DNA of 64,000 bases from Mixophyes australis. Taxonomy: Eukaryota; Chordata; Amphibia; Anura; Limnodynastidae. Both the position numbers and the translations under genes were made by a program. Of the stretch, positions 22,500-34,128 are shown piece by piece. The notes beneath the pieces were generated by a model. That model was not told the DNA's origin. It searched no databases and worked only from the letters and a program-made list of their open reading frames with translations. Numbering within the stretch: the stretch's first letter is position 1; the number at the start of each line of letters is the position of its first letter. The stretch is taken from contig JAVHZZ010000006.1 of NCBI GenBank assembly GCA_036250195.1, forward strand, positions 165,932,424 to 165,996,423, written 5' to 3'.

Positions 22500-22978
22500 C
22501 GGGCGGATCTATAAAATAATTTCACCAGGGGCGATTTATTCCCCGCCCCCTTTTTGACAGCTAAGGCTGCCTACGGCTACACACTGTGCAGCAGGGGCGG
22601 ATCTAGACAACTGCTTTACCCGGGGCGATTTTAGGGGGGGGGGGCCCCTTTCTGATTTCTAAGGCTGCCGGCGGCTGCACACTATGTGCAGGGCCGCTCG
22701 GCAGTGACAGTGTGCTGCTCCACTGCTCTGATTGTGTTTAAAACACAATCAGAGCAGCCGGGTAGCACACAGTCACTGCTGAACGGACCTGCACAGTGTG
22801 CAGCTGTCGGCAGCTAGCCCCTGCTAAGGGGGGCGATCGCCCCGCCCCCCCTGGATCCGCCACTGCTGTGCAGGTTCGTTTGGCAGAGACAGGCAGGAAG
22901 ATTGTGCTGCCCAGCCGCTCTGATTGTTTTTAAAACACAATCAGAGCAGCCCCGATCGCCCCCTATGATCTGCCACTG
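22500..22978. mobile_element. hAT-type miniature element (outer copy)
   Basis: The element starts CGGGCGGATCTAT and ends ATGATCTGCCACTG, with an exact 8-bp duplication caatacaa at 22492-22499 and 22979-22986. The interior is self-complementary around 'gctctgattgt...acaatcagagc'. It is interrupted by a second copy of the same family (22592-22865). Confidence 0.85.
22592..22865. mobile_element. hAT-type miniature element nested inside its own family
   Basis: This 274-bp palindromic element starts CAGGGGCGGATCTAG and ends CTGGATCCGCCACTG. The target duplication ctgtgcag is exact at 22584-22591 and 22866-22873. Its long arms fold around gctctgattgtgtttaaaac. Confidence 0.88.
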
Positions 22979-22986
22979 CAATACAA

Positions 22987-23254
22987 AGGATATTTGGGCT
23001 ACTTCACCCAATTTGTTGTCTGTAATTCCGTAATTAGAACTCCTTGCACGCTTTCTGCAAAGTGATTTGTTCTAAGGGTCTCGGTCAGTCATTGTAAGGA
23101 ATTACTCTGATATTTCCACCTCCGACCACTAGAGGTCTCTGTGTTTGTAACTTGCCCTTAGATTTGCCCTTATCCAAGATAGCCAGAATGGCATCAAGGA
23201 GAAACCACCTTGGATCCTACTATTTGCTACACTTTCTTGCATCTGTGACTGTCT
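22987..23254. other. No feature assigned; 5' junction of the gypsy element
   Basis: No LTR or primer-binding site is recognisable before the gag remnant, so the element's 5' end is missing or degraded here. Confidence 0.35.
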
Positions 23255-26200
23255 GTTTGTGTACCGACCCGACAAACGTCTGACTACCCGCTTGTGTACC
23301 GTGGCTCAATATGTCATTGAATTCTGCACATTATCCTCTGAATTATTTTGGAACAATGAAGCATTAGTGGCTGCGTTCTGGCAGGGGTTATCAGACCGCA
23401 TTAAAGATGCTTTAGCCCCTCATGAACTTTCTACCATCTTGGACGCCATTATCTCATTGTGTAATAACGTAGATTTACGCTTCAGAGAGAGAATTATGGA
23501 GAAAGAGGTAGCTCGTTGCCTAATACATAGGCCAGTTCCGCACCCTGTGTCACATTCTTCTACACCGGACGAACCCATGCAAATTGGGAGATCTCGGCTG
23601 ACTCCAGAGGAACGTGACAGGAGATGCCGGGACAAGTTATGCATTTATTGTGGTGACTCAGGTCACTTTCTAAATTCCTGTTGTAAGAGACCGGGAAAAC
23701 CCTGATCTGCTCCAGAGAGGTCAGATTGGGGACTAGGAAAACCTCCTCTTCTGCTGCTTGTATTCTTCCTGTTTCTTTGTTGTATAATACTGTAGGTCAT
23801 GCTACCCAAGCTTTGGTGGACTCTGGTGCGGCTGAGAACTTTATTTCACAGACTTTAGTTAATAAACGGTTAATTCCATCTGTTCCTTTGGAGACTCCCG
23901 TTGTCATCACAGCCATCGATGGATCTCAGCTTCCTCAAGGTGTAATTCGTACTCGGACCAAGCCCCTTCTTCTTCGTGTTGGTGCTTTACATTCCGAAAA
24001 TATTTCCTTTTTGATTTTGCCTTGTACTACCTCTCCAATTATTCTGGGCCTTCTGTGGCTTCAACTCCACTCTCCACAACTAGATTGGAATACTTCTGAG
24101 ATTTTGTCTTGGGGCCCTCATTGCCATTCGGGATGCTTAACCGAGGTGAAACCACTTCGGTCCTCTAAAGTTGCTGTATCCTTGGAACTTTCAGCGTTAC
24201 CTCCGCAATATCAATCATTTGCTGACATTTTTGATAAAGTTCGGGCAGAGACTCTTCCGCATCATCATCCATGGGATTGCCCCATAGAACTGTTACCTGA
24301 AAAGAGTCCACCTAAAGGTCGAGTATATCCTCTCTCTCAACAAGAGACTGACTCCGGTTCAGGTCTGCAAATGGACCCAGAGAAGGTTCAGTCCATCCTA
24401 AACTGGCCACTTCCAACTACTCTCAAAACCATTCAGCGTTTTTTAGGTTTTGCAAATTATTACCGACAGTTTATTTTGAATTATTCTAGCATTGTGGCTC
24501 TTATTACAGCTCTGACCAAAAAGGGAGCTAATCCAAAAGAATGGCCAGCAGAGGCCTTGGAGGCTTTTTCTTATCTCAAGAAGGCTTTCTCTTCAGCACC
24601 TATTCTTCAACAACCAAATCTCTCAACCTTTTTTCTTGGAAGTAGACGCATCAGCAGTTGGTGTGGGCGCAGTTCTTTCTCAACGGTCTCCTACTAATCG
24701 TTTGTTACCTTGTGCCTTTTTCTCTCGAAAATGTTTACCAGCAGAACAGAATTATACTATTGGAGATAAAGAATTATTAGCAATGAAGTTGGCATTATCT
24801 GAGCGGCGATATCTCTTGGAGGGAGCTCAACATGTAGTGACCATTTTTACAGATCATAAGAATTTGCTGTATCTACAAACGGCACAGTGTCTTAATCCTC
24901 GGCAAGCTCGATGGTCCCTCTTTTTGTCTTGTTTTAATCTTCATGTCACCTTTAAACCTGGACATTTAAATAAAAGAGCAGTGTCAGTTGCCGTCTCCGC
25001 GCTCTCCACAGGCGCCGTAGATGGACACCTTCTCTCCGTAATCCACGTCCTGTTGCCTAGCAGCAGAACTCTTTCTCTAGTCACCTATCTGCAGCCAGCA
25101 TGTCTAAACTGCCTAAATCTCCCTAACCCAATCAGGAGGCACATTAGGGTATATAAGGCAGCCTTTGACACAGGTCTAGTGCCAGAGTATTGGTTCTACC
25201 CTGCTCCAGCATTTAGTTGCATTCCTGTTCCTGACCTCCTGTGTTAAGACTCCTTGGCTTGTTTGACCTCTCTTCCGGATTTCCTTTGTACTTCGCTGCC
25301 CGCACTGGTATTGACCTTTGGACCGTCCCTGACTACTCTTGCCTACTCTCCGTGGTACCTTGCTTCCTTGGTTTCGACTCGGCCTGTCTGACTACCCTTT
25401 ATTCGCTGCACTGGTGACTTCCTGGGAGAACCGCGACCTGCACATCGCGCGCAGCAAAGCCCAAACCTCTTTGCGGGGGTCCCCGGTGGTGTGTTAGACT
25501 CCGCGCCTCTCAGGTTAACGCTAATACCAGTCAGTGATATTCTCTGTGTAAAAGTGTGACAAGCAGATGCCTTATCCCAAGCTTTTGTTACTTCGATTGA
25601 TTCTGATCCATCCACTAGTCGTTCCATATTGCAACCCAAGTGCCTACAGGTCTCTACTGTTACTCCATCTCTTCCTGGTAAATCTTTTGTCCCCGAAACA
25701 CTCCGAAAGAAAATATTACGCTGGTACCATGCTTCTAAGTTTTCTGGCCATGCAGGATTTCTGAAGACCTATGAATTAATTTCTCGTTCCTATTGGTGGC
25801 CATCTCTTCGTGTTGATGTTAAAGATTTTGTGGCTGCTTGTAATGTCTGTGCTCAGCACAAGTCCTCTTGTCTGGCTCCTATGGGACCTCTATTACCTCT
25901 TTTGATACCTTCTAAACCATGGACTCATATTAGCATGGACTTCATAACCGATCTTCCTACCAGTAAAGGTCATAATACCGTCTGGGTCGTGGTAGACCGT
26001 TTTTCAAAAATGGCTCATTTTGTTCCACTTGTGGGTCTGCCTTCTTCCTCAGTTTTGGCACAACATTTTATTCAGGAGAATTTTCGACTGCATGGGTGTC
26101 CTCAAAAAATTGTTTCGGACAGAGAAGTACAGTTTACTTCAAAATTCTGGCGGGCTTTGTGCAAGGCATTGGGAGTTCAACTTAACTTCTCATCAGGATA

Positions 26201-26935
26201 ACATCCACAATCTAATGGACAGACGGAGAGAGTAAATCAAGATCTTGAGACGTTTATTCGTATATTCTCTTCTGCCACACAGGATAACTGGATGGATCTC
26301 CTTCCTTGGGCGGAGTTTGCTCACAATAATTTATTTCATGAGTCTACTTCCTCCACTCCATTTTTTACTGTATATGAACTTCTCTTCTATCTGGACTCAA
26401 GTTACATCTCAGCTCAGGAAGACTTCTGCCCGCTATAAAGTAGCGGCAAATAAGAAACGCCGGGCCGTACCTGCCCTCAAGGTGGGTGATAGAGTTTGGT
26501 TATCTACCCGGAACATTCGTCTCAAAGTTCCCTCGATGAAGTTTGCTTCTAGATTCATCGGTCCATATAAAATTTTGAAGGTCATCAATCCAGTTTCTTT
26601 CAAATTAAAGCTTCCTTCATCACTGCATACCTCCAACTCGTTCCATATATCGTTATTGAAACCATTGACCATAAATCATTTTTCTTCTACTACTTCTTCA
26701 ATAATACCGGAATTCTCTCAACTAGAGGATTTTGAGATTACTCAGATTCTGGATTCAAGATGGTTCGAGGAACAATTAAATACTTAGTGGATTGGAAGGG
26801 TTTTGGCCCTGAAGAGCGTTCCTGGGTAAATGCCTCTGACATCAATGCTCCTGCACTTTTGCAAAAGTTTCATATTAAATTTCCTCGGAAGATTATCGCT
26901 AAGTGTCCAGTGGCCACTTTTAAAAGGGGGAGTAC
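23255..26935 (+). pseudogene. Ty3/gypsy chromovirus gag-pol, 5'-truncated and broken
   Basis: In order: a gag C-terminal part with a CCHC knuckle (CIYCGDSGHFLNSC, about 23641-23684) and stop at 23703; in another frame an aspartic protease (ALVDSGAAENF, near 23813); an RT remnant in which the text jumps from RVYPLSQQETDS to SGLQMDPEKVQ, so the core with YxDD is deleted; a frameshift near 24631; RNase H ([21 protein letters not shown]); a foreign solo LTR (24982-25561); integrase with H-H-C-C pattern, DFITDLP and SDREVQF, a stop at 26202 and TERVNQDLE beyond it; a GPY/F block (RFIGPYKIL); and a chromodomain split by a frameshift near 26760 ([15 protein letters not shown]). A polypurine tract at 26921-26931 leads into the 3' LTR. 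It is non-functional. Confidence 0.92.
24982..25561 (+). mobile_element. Solo LTR (580 bp) inserted in the gypsy pol gene
   Basis: It begins TGTCAG and ends GTGACA, flanked by an exact 5-bp duplication agcag (24977-24981, 25562-25566). A TATA-like box is seen in gggtatataaggcag (about 25147-25161). The 3' portion (cgcgacctgc, gggggtccccggtg, gttagactccgcgcctc) is shared with the LTRs at 28-29 kb and 63 kb. It separates RNase H from integrase. Confidence 0.9.
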
Positions 26936-27338
26936 TGTCACACGCCGGTCCCATAGATAGGTGCCGGCACTGTGACTTGCCTCTGGGAACTGTGATTGAG
27001 CTTATTCCTGTTTATAAGATACTACCTTTGCACAGGTGTTCCTGACTACTTTGTTTGGACCTCCCTCGATTCTCATTGGGTCTAGAGTATTACTTAAACT
27101 TGGCTCATTGCCTGTTCTTTGTGTTAGTTTGTCTGCCTTGGTCCAGGCTGCTACTACTGAACCTCTCGTTGCTGTTACCTGTCTGCTGGACTTCTGCATC
27201 TACAACCATTGTACCTGGTACTTGTAGTTCCACGCTGTCTGACTGAACTTCCCACTGCTGTTACCTGTCTGCTGGATTTCTGCATCTACAACCATTGTAC
27301 CTGGTACTTGTAGTTCTACGCTGTCCCGCTGAACTTCT

Positions 27339-27919
27339 ATTAAAGTAATTCTATCATTTTCAAATAAGCATTGCCCAATCAATTGTATGTGTTTCCAAAG
27401 CACAAAGTGATTTATTTTTAGCAGATGTAAATAGTCAACAATTCAATACATTATTATATTATGATACAGTACAGTACAGCCAATACCAAAAGATAAATAC
27501 ATACCGATGCTATCGCATGCGCTCGCTGCGCAAACCACGGATCCCAGTGCACAGTATATCTGTTTAGAATACTGTGTCAGTTGACTGAGAGCCAGGGGGA
27601 GGGCAGCTATGATTATATACAGTACAGTGTTACACAGTGAACAATAGAGATGACGTAGATAGGGTAAACAGGTCATAGGCTGATTCAATCTAAGGAATCC
27701 AAAGGTGGGGGTCGACTCTCCAGGGGGTCTGCTCCTTTCATAGCCAGCATCATACAAAAGGTTTATTCCCTAATATCAATAACTAAAGTATGCAATGTGC
27801 GATCTCTTCGCCGACTGCACCGGACAGCTGCTGATGAATAGGGTTTCAGTATGATACCAGACATGCCACCTTTCCCACAACCTGAACCATATATATATCA
27901 CTGAAGTGTACGTATAATC

Positions 27920-27964
<45 letters not shown>

Positions 27965-28167
27965 TACTAATAAACCAAATATTATCTGCTCATAAATTAC
28001 ATTGTAACGAAACCAATATGACTATGAATTATATAAATAACTAAATGTTGTAATGCGAGTGTGTGCGTGCGTATTTTACCGTGTTACGTGGCGTACGGGT
28101 CGCAATCACACGGCAAAACAATATTAAACCAATATACTTTCGTTCATCCAATTATACGACTTCGACA
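27339..28167 (-). mobile_element. 829-bp insertion, probably a solo LTR on the minus strand
   Basis: It is flanked by the 5-bp duplication cttct (27334-27338, 28168-28172), and the host 86-bp repeat phase is restored exactly when it is removed. Read on the minus strand it begins TGTCGAAG, like an LTR, but the other end reads CTTTAAT instead of ..CA. It carries an (AT)n run at 27921-27963. Class uncertain. Confidence 0.7.
27921..27963. repeat. (AT)n microsatellite
   Basis: An uninterrupted alternating AT tract of about 40 bases. Confidence 0.95.
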
Positions 28168-29438
28168 CTTCTCACTGCTGTTACCTGTCTGCTGGACTTC
28201 TGCATCTACAACCATTGTACCTGGTACTTGTAGTTCCACGCTGTCCGGCTGAACTTCCCACTGCTGTTACCTGCTTGCTGGACTTCTGCATCTACAACCA
28301 CTGTACCTGGTACCTGTAGTTCCACGCTGTCCCGCTGAACCTCTCGTTGCTGTTACCTGCTCGCTGGACTTCTACAATCTACCATCACTGTACCTGGTAC
28401 CTGTAGTTCCACGCTGGTCGGCTGAACTCCTCGGTTGCTATCAAGCTTCATGTTGAACATTCACTGTGAGTTGATTGCTGCACCTGTGGTTAAACCGGCA
28501 CACCTGCTGTTGTATTTCCAATGCTGGGTTCTATTGAGACTTTCCTTGTGATTAATCTACCCGCTGAAGTACTACAGCCTGCAGCTAGTTCTATGGTTCA
28601 AGTTTCTGCTTTTACCCTGCTGACCCAACAGTGCTGCTTTCTTCATTCATATGTTTATTGGAAGACATCAGTCATCTGCAGTCCTATACTCGGCTAGGAT
28701 ACTTTTCATTCTTGCTACTTCTAGGTAATATACTGTTTGTAGTTTCTTCTGTTCAACTATATCTCTGGGACTATTATTAGTAGAACATTAGTTCAACAAT
28801 TATTGCTCTTCTATTCTGAGAATTATCGTGATATCTGTAACCCACCTGCTACTTAGAATCATCTTTATCTTCGGATCAACAGTTCTACTTTTTTATTCTC
28901 TCAGAACTGTTGTTGACCAGTGATTCACATCTATCTGCCGTGTGTTACATTATCGGATCTACGCATTCTCCATTTGTCATCTTATGTTTGAACTATTGTT
29001 TACTCATCCCATGCAGTTGTCAAGAGTTACCAATTATGAAGTGGCATAATGTGATCTGCATCCTGCTTGTGTCCTAATTGCCGTGTATTCAATACCTGCC
29101 GATATATATATTCTTCCATTTCCTTTGTACCATCAATCAATATACTATTTTACAGCATTGCTACCATCTCCAGTGTTTTATTACTATTATTGCTGAAGCC
29201 TGTGAATCCTGAACTCTTTACTCTGTGTCATCTCATCCACTGTGTCATTGTGTGTTGTCTTCACTATCCTCTGTCAGTCCTTGCCTGGGAGACTGCGACC
29301 TGCGGAATAGGAGCAGCAGAGTACATATCTCCTTGCGGGGATCCCTGGTGAATACCTCCTATCTGTTAGACTCCGCACTCCTGGGCAAGTCCTATAGACA
29401 GAGGCAAGGGATATACAAAACCACTCGGAGTCGTGACA

Positions 29439-30801
29439 CAAACGCTACAATCCCTAGGTCTTCAAGACACTGTTCTATCCTGGTTCTCATCCTACCTTTC
29501 TAATCGCTCTTTCACTGGGGCCACCTCTGCTCCGCTTCCTTTATCAGTTGGAGTACCGCAAGGCTCAGTGCTAGGTCCTCTGCTGTTCTCTATCTATACC
29601 GCTTCTCTTGGAAATCTAATAAGTTCCTTTGGATTTCAGTATCATCTCTATGCGGATGATATCCAAATTTTTCTATCCTCTCCTGATCTTTCACCATCTG
29701 TGTTGTCTCCCGTGTAACTGACTGTCTTTCTGCCATATCATCCTGGATGTCCTCTCGCCAACTCAAACTTAATCTTTCTAAAACAGAGTTAATAATATTT
29801 CCACCCACCAACAAGAGCATACCTGACATTTCTATCTCTGTTGATAACATGACCATAAATCCCACCCCACAAGCTCGCTGCCTAGGTGTAATCCTTGACT
29901 CACACCTATCCTTTGTTCCCCACATTGACTCTATATCTAAATCATGTTACATACATCTAAAAAACATCTCCAGAATTTGCACGTATCTCACACAAGACAC
30001 GCAAAAACCTTAATTCATGCACTTATCATCTCCCGCATTGACTATTGCAATTCCCTCCTTACTGGCCTTTCCAAAACAGACTCAAACTCCTACAATCTAT
30101 TTTGCACGCTACGGCAAGATTGATTTTCCTTGCAAATCGTTATTCCTCTGTTGAATCACTCTGTATGTCTCTACACTGGTTGCCTGTTTTCTATCGAATC
30201 CAATATAAAATACTCTTACTAACCTACAAGGCCATCAACAAAGCTGCACCAACATACATCTCCTCTCTTGTCACAAAATATCTCCCAACTCGGCAACTCC
30301 GCTCTGCACAAGATCTGCGTCTCTCATACACACTCATTACATCCTCCCATTCACGATTACAGAACTTTTTCCGGGCTGCACCCACTCTATGGAATTCTCT
30401 ACCTCGCACAATAAGACTCTCCTCTAGTCTACAAGCTTTCAAGCATTCTCTGAAAACCCACCTCTTCAGACAAGCTTATAATATTCCTCAACCACCCTCT
30501 TAACCTCACTACATTACCCTATTACCACCTGTTATACAACTACCCCTTGACCAACATTGTTGTGTGACAGGATCATTTAGCTTATGAGTCACTTTTACAG
30601 TATGGCTTGGCCGATTGCAAATGTAGACTTAACCTCATGTGTCAAAATCCCATTGTCCAATAGATTGTAAGCTTGCAAGCAGGGCCTTCTCACCTCTTTG
30701 TCTGTTTTACCCAGTTTATTAGTTTACTATGTTTGTCCCGAATTGTAAAGCGCTACGGAATATGTTGGCGCTATATAAATAAATGATGATGATGATGATG
30801 G
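29439..30801 (+). pseudogene. L2-clade LINE, 3' half of ORF2 and tail
   Basis: It opens inside the reverse-transcriptase core ([19 protein letters not shown] and the YADD active-site box, about 29650) and continues through LKLNLSKTELIIFPPTN, RCLGVILDSHLSFVPHI, a LHWLPVFYRIQYKILLLTYK block and FFRAAPTLWNSLP, with frame breaks near 29717 and 30013. The 3' end has aagcgctacggaatatgttg and gcgctatataaataa, then (ATG)n, the usual L2-type tail. Its 5' edge abuts the gypsy LTR end exactly. Confidence 0.88.
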
Positions 30802-31808
30802 AGAATATACAATATGGGTGTACAATATATATTGTTGGTTTTCTAAACAATTACACAGTTTTTCTAGTACAGATAAGGGATTTATTATTTGAAGTACTTG
30901 GGACAGGACATTTCGCAGATAGGGTTTTCTTCAAGAATATGATGCAAAGCCTTATATTTTCTTACCCTACTCTTTTCCTGTATTTTTGTTGTCATTAAAT
31001 TACCTAGCAGCTCATCTTTCAGCACCGTATCAGGATAAAGTGCTTTATGATCATCAAGCAGCAATTACTAAAGTAGACCTGTCAAAGTACATTTATTTAT
31101 TGAAAAGTTTTGCGTTTAGTAAAGAATCAGGGGCGTCTTTAGGGGCAGTTTCCAGTTGCCCAGAGACCACCCTTACACTTGAAATGGCTTCTAGGAACCT
31201 CCTCCTGTCTGCATTAAAAAAACAATATAACAGTCTGCCGTCTAAGTCCACTTTTTGTGGGGGTCTGCTTATGTTTTAATGAACTTTGGCTTCAACAAAG
31301 TGGCTGCCACGATTGCTCTCACTTTTGTCTCTAGTGTTTCTGTGACGTTAGAGAAAAAGGAAATGCTGTACAATTACGTTACGTGTAATATTCTGCAGTT
31401 TCTTAGCTGCCGAGAGTGATGTGCAGCATCAGGTGAGTAACTGTAACACTAATTGTATTTTTTTTTATTTCATTGGTTGTGAGTGAGAGATTGCTATTCA
31501 TTTTGTTGTATTACTTTACAAGGTATTAAACTCTATTATTTTAGTAAGATGGTCAATAATAATTTATTTAAAGGAGATTAATGTTAATGTGGGTTTAATG
31601 TACAGTTTAGAAAACCCACAGAAAGTCTCATTATGTTTAACTAACATACGCTATTACATTTACATACATTATACTTTTCCATTTTTATCATAATTGCAGC
31701 AAGTGGTTTTTTTTTAATCTTTAAATCTTAACTCTATAACTCTTATCCAAAATAACTGATAAATATAGGGTATAACATATAAGCTGCTGCCAAAAAAAAG
31801 ATCCTATC

Positions 31809-31877
<69 letters not shown>

Positions 31878-32038
31878 CACCACTATATATAATTAATGGC
31901 AGTACTATGCATAGAGTACCCTTATATAAGCCCAATCCATGCAAATCAGAAACCAGCATCAGAAAAACATCAATATTTCTTAAAAAGCAATAAATTAAAT
32001 ATCCCATAATAAAATTATCAGAATTATTTTCTCATTGG
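30802..32038. other. No gene recognised
   Basis: AT-rich sequence with an unrecognised 97-codon frame at 30986-31279 and a long (TA)n run at 31811-31871. Confidence 0.4.
31811..31871. repeat. (TA)n microsatellite
   Basis: About 30 uninterrupted TA dinucleotides. Confidence 0.97.
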
Positions 32039-32693
32039 TGGATGAAATGTTCACTTAAAATGTACCGAAAGTTAGTAGATTTACTGATAAACCAAGCAGT
32101 TTTTCTATGTGGTGTCTGAACCAGGACAATTAGATACTTGTATGTGTGTGTGTGTATATGTACAGAAAGTTGAAATGGGGCACACTGGTAACTCTTTTAG
32201 GTCAAGGTTGGCAGTGAAAATCTGAAACACCTTGATGAAGCCCAGGTTCAGGTTTATAGAGCAGGGAAATGCAGCAGGTAAGATGTAACAGCTGACCAGG
32301 CTGATCATGTGACTGCCTGACATCATAAGCAGCCTTTGTGATGTCACCATGCTGTGGTATATAAGTCACTGCTTGGTACAGGATAGCCAGTTATCAGCTG
32401 ACTAGGACATGTGTATTACACACACATTGCTTATTGCTGTGCCTGCTGATATAACATCATACAACACATTATAAGGTAAGCTTATATTATCCTAAATGTT
32501 ATATGAAAACAATGTTAAAATTAACATCATTCACCCATTTGCGATATGTATGAAAATATAGTTTAACATGGCCTACAGGGGACACTTCCAAATTATTAGG
32601 CTTAACAATCCCATTAAATATGTAAAGGTTTTTAACTCCAAGGAATGACACTGTCACGGAACGTTTCACAGAGACCAATGACCGTTGACTGCA
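32039..32693 (+). repeat. Direct duplication, copy 1 (promoter-like unit)
   Basis: About 650 bp matching 33489-34124 in the same orientation with small indels, estimated at roughly 80 percent or more by eye. Both copies carry aacagctgaccaggctgatc, tatataagtcactgcttggt and a shared ttatatgaaaacaatgttaa block. No protein-coding exon is recognised in it. Confidence 0.85.
32358..32480 (+). promoter_or_regulatory. TATA promoter plus putative noncoding first exon and splice donor, copy 1
   Basis: TATATAAG (32358-32365) lies downstream of CRE-like tgacatca (about 32318) and tgatgtca (about 32339). A strong donor attataag|gtaag has its GT at 32476. The stretch between has no long frame. Promoter activity is inferred from the arrangement and its conservation in copy 2. 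Confidence 0.45.
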
Positions 32694-32909
32694 ATGACAG
32701 TTGAACTGCCGCTCGTATGCCCACCCTATATAACTGCGGCTGTGGACTCTCTTATATCGGTAAAGCGGATAATAAGAATATTACTTTGTCTTAATATAGT
32801 AGGAACATTGATAACTTTAGTTTTAAGGGAATTGAAGAAATACAGTTAGTATGTAGCTGAGGCAACCATTAACTAACTGTGCCTTATCCAAAAGGGAATC
32901 TTACTGGAT

Positions 32910-33420
32910 CTATGAGCTCATCGCGTGACCCCTGATGGCTTTTATGAGGGTATTGATATAGCCTAGTTTTTTTTGAAAATTAAAGTCCTCTAGCACATTA
33001 TTGGTCTGATTTTTTAAATTTGACAATTTCAGATATTGTATTTGGAATTGCAATTCCTCTGGTCTATAGGAAGCTGCCATTCCTGTCTGCTTGCACGTAC
33101 TGGTCATGCCTAGTACAAACGTAGCCTGCCCTTACACATGTCTAGGAGGTGATCTGCCCACTCCTTTCTAACTGCCAGACAATTGACCCAAGCCATTTCA
33201 GAGTGTGCTGAAAGGTATTCTTGCTGTAGCTCCTTGCGTTTAATATTCTTTATGGCTGCCACTCTGTTAATCAGGGCGACCTTTAGGAATGCATCCCAGA
33301 GGACAGGTAAAACCAGTGACTGCATATTCATGGAGAAGTATCCCCTCGCACTGTGCTTCCATGTCAGATCCTGCTCCCATCAATGCTAGCCAGAATGGTT
33401 TGAAATTTCCAGAATGGTTG
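32910..33420 (-). pseudogene. Tx1/L1-like LINE ORF2 remnant
   Basis: Minus-strand frames give LPVLWDAFLKVALINRVAAI (about 33305) and IKRKELQQEYLSAHSEMAW, resembling the region after the endonuclease in Tx1/L1-type ORF2 ('..LWdAfKa.lRG..i'). A degraded PFWLALMG stretch lies just upstream in another frame. No endonuclease or RT core remains. Moderate to low certainty. Confidence 0.45.
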
Positions 33421-33488
33421 CCCTCTTGACATATTACATATTAAGGTAGAAGCAGCAGGGAGTGGTCTGATGGCCTGTTGTATTCTTA

Positions 33489-34124
33489 ATGATGGAAGAA
33501 ATGTTCAGTTAAAATGTGCCAAAAGTTAGTAAGTTTACTGAAAAATCCAATAAAGCAGTTCTTACATTTTTTTCTATGTATTGTCTGAACCAACAAAGTT
33601 AGATATTTGTGTGTGTGTATATAGATAGCAAGTTGATATGTGGCACGCTGGTAGCTCTTATAGGTCAAAATTGGCAGTGAAAATCCAAAACACTTTCATT
33701 AAGCACAAGTTCAGATTTACAGAGCAGTGAAATGCAGCAGGTGAGATGTAACAGCTGACCAGGCTGATCATGTGACTGCCTGACATCATAACCTGCCTTT
33801 GTAATGTCACTCTGCTGTGTATATAAGTCACTGCTTGGTACAGGACAGTCAGTTATCAGCTGAGTAGGAGCTGTGTATTATACACACACACATTGCTTAC
33901 ATCTCACATTATAAGGTAAGATTTTTTTATCCTAAATGTTATATGAAAACAATGTTAAAATTAATATAATTTGCCCATTTGCAATATGTATGGAAATATA
34001 GTTTAACATCATCAGCCTAAAGGGAACACTCCCAAATTATTAGGTTTAAATATAATATTTTATTGTTTTTAACACCAATGAATGAGACTGTCAGTGGACA
34101 TTTCATAGAGATGACAACACCAAT
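33489..34124 (+). repeat. Direct duplication, copy 2 (promoter-like unit)
   Basis: Second copy of the 32039-32693 unit, 1450 bp downstream in the same orientation, with similar length and order. The LINE remnant lies between the copies. Confidence 0.85.
33820..33920 (+). promoter_or_regulatory. TATA promoter plus putative first exon and donor, copy 2
   Basis: TATATAAG at 33820-33827 and attataag|gtaag with GT at 33916 repeat the architecture of copy 1 at similar spacing. tgacatca upstream is kept; the second CRE-like site is altered to taatgtca. Confidence 0.45.
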
Positions 34125-34128
34125 GATA

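Larger units (their letters stand above)
27171..28440 (+). repeat. 86-bp tandem repeat (5 copies) within the LTR, split by the insertion
   Basis: Units start at 27171, 27257, 28177, 28263 and 28349. After removing the 834 bp of insertion plus duplication, the spacing is exactly 86 bp throughout. Each contains gctgttacctgtctgctgg and tgtacctggtacttgtagtt. Confidence 0.9.
26936..29438 (+). mobile_element. 3' LTR of the gypsy chromovirus, interrupted
   Basis: It starts TGTCACACGCCGG directly after the polypurine tract and ends GAGTCGTGACA; TGTCAC/GTGACA are matching inverted ends. Without the 829-bp insertion and its 5-bp duplication the LTR is about 1669 bp. It contains five copies of an 86-bp unit and a 3' part with ttgcggggatccctggtg and gttagactccgc, as in the other gypsy LTRs here. 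Confidence 0.85.

Noticed and set aside
29590..29925. 111-codon minus-strand frame
   Set aside because: It is antisense to the L2 reverse transcriptase.
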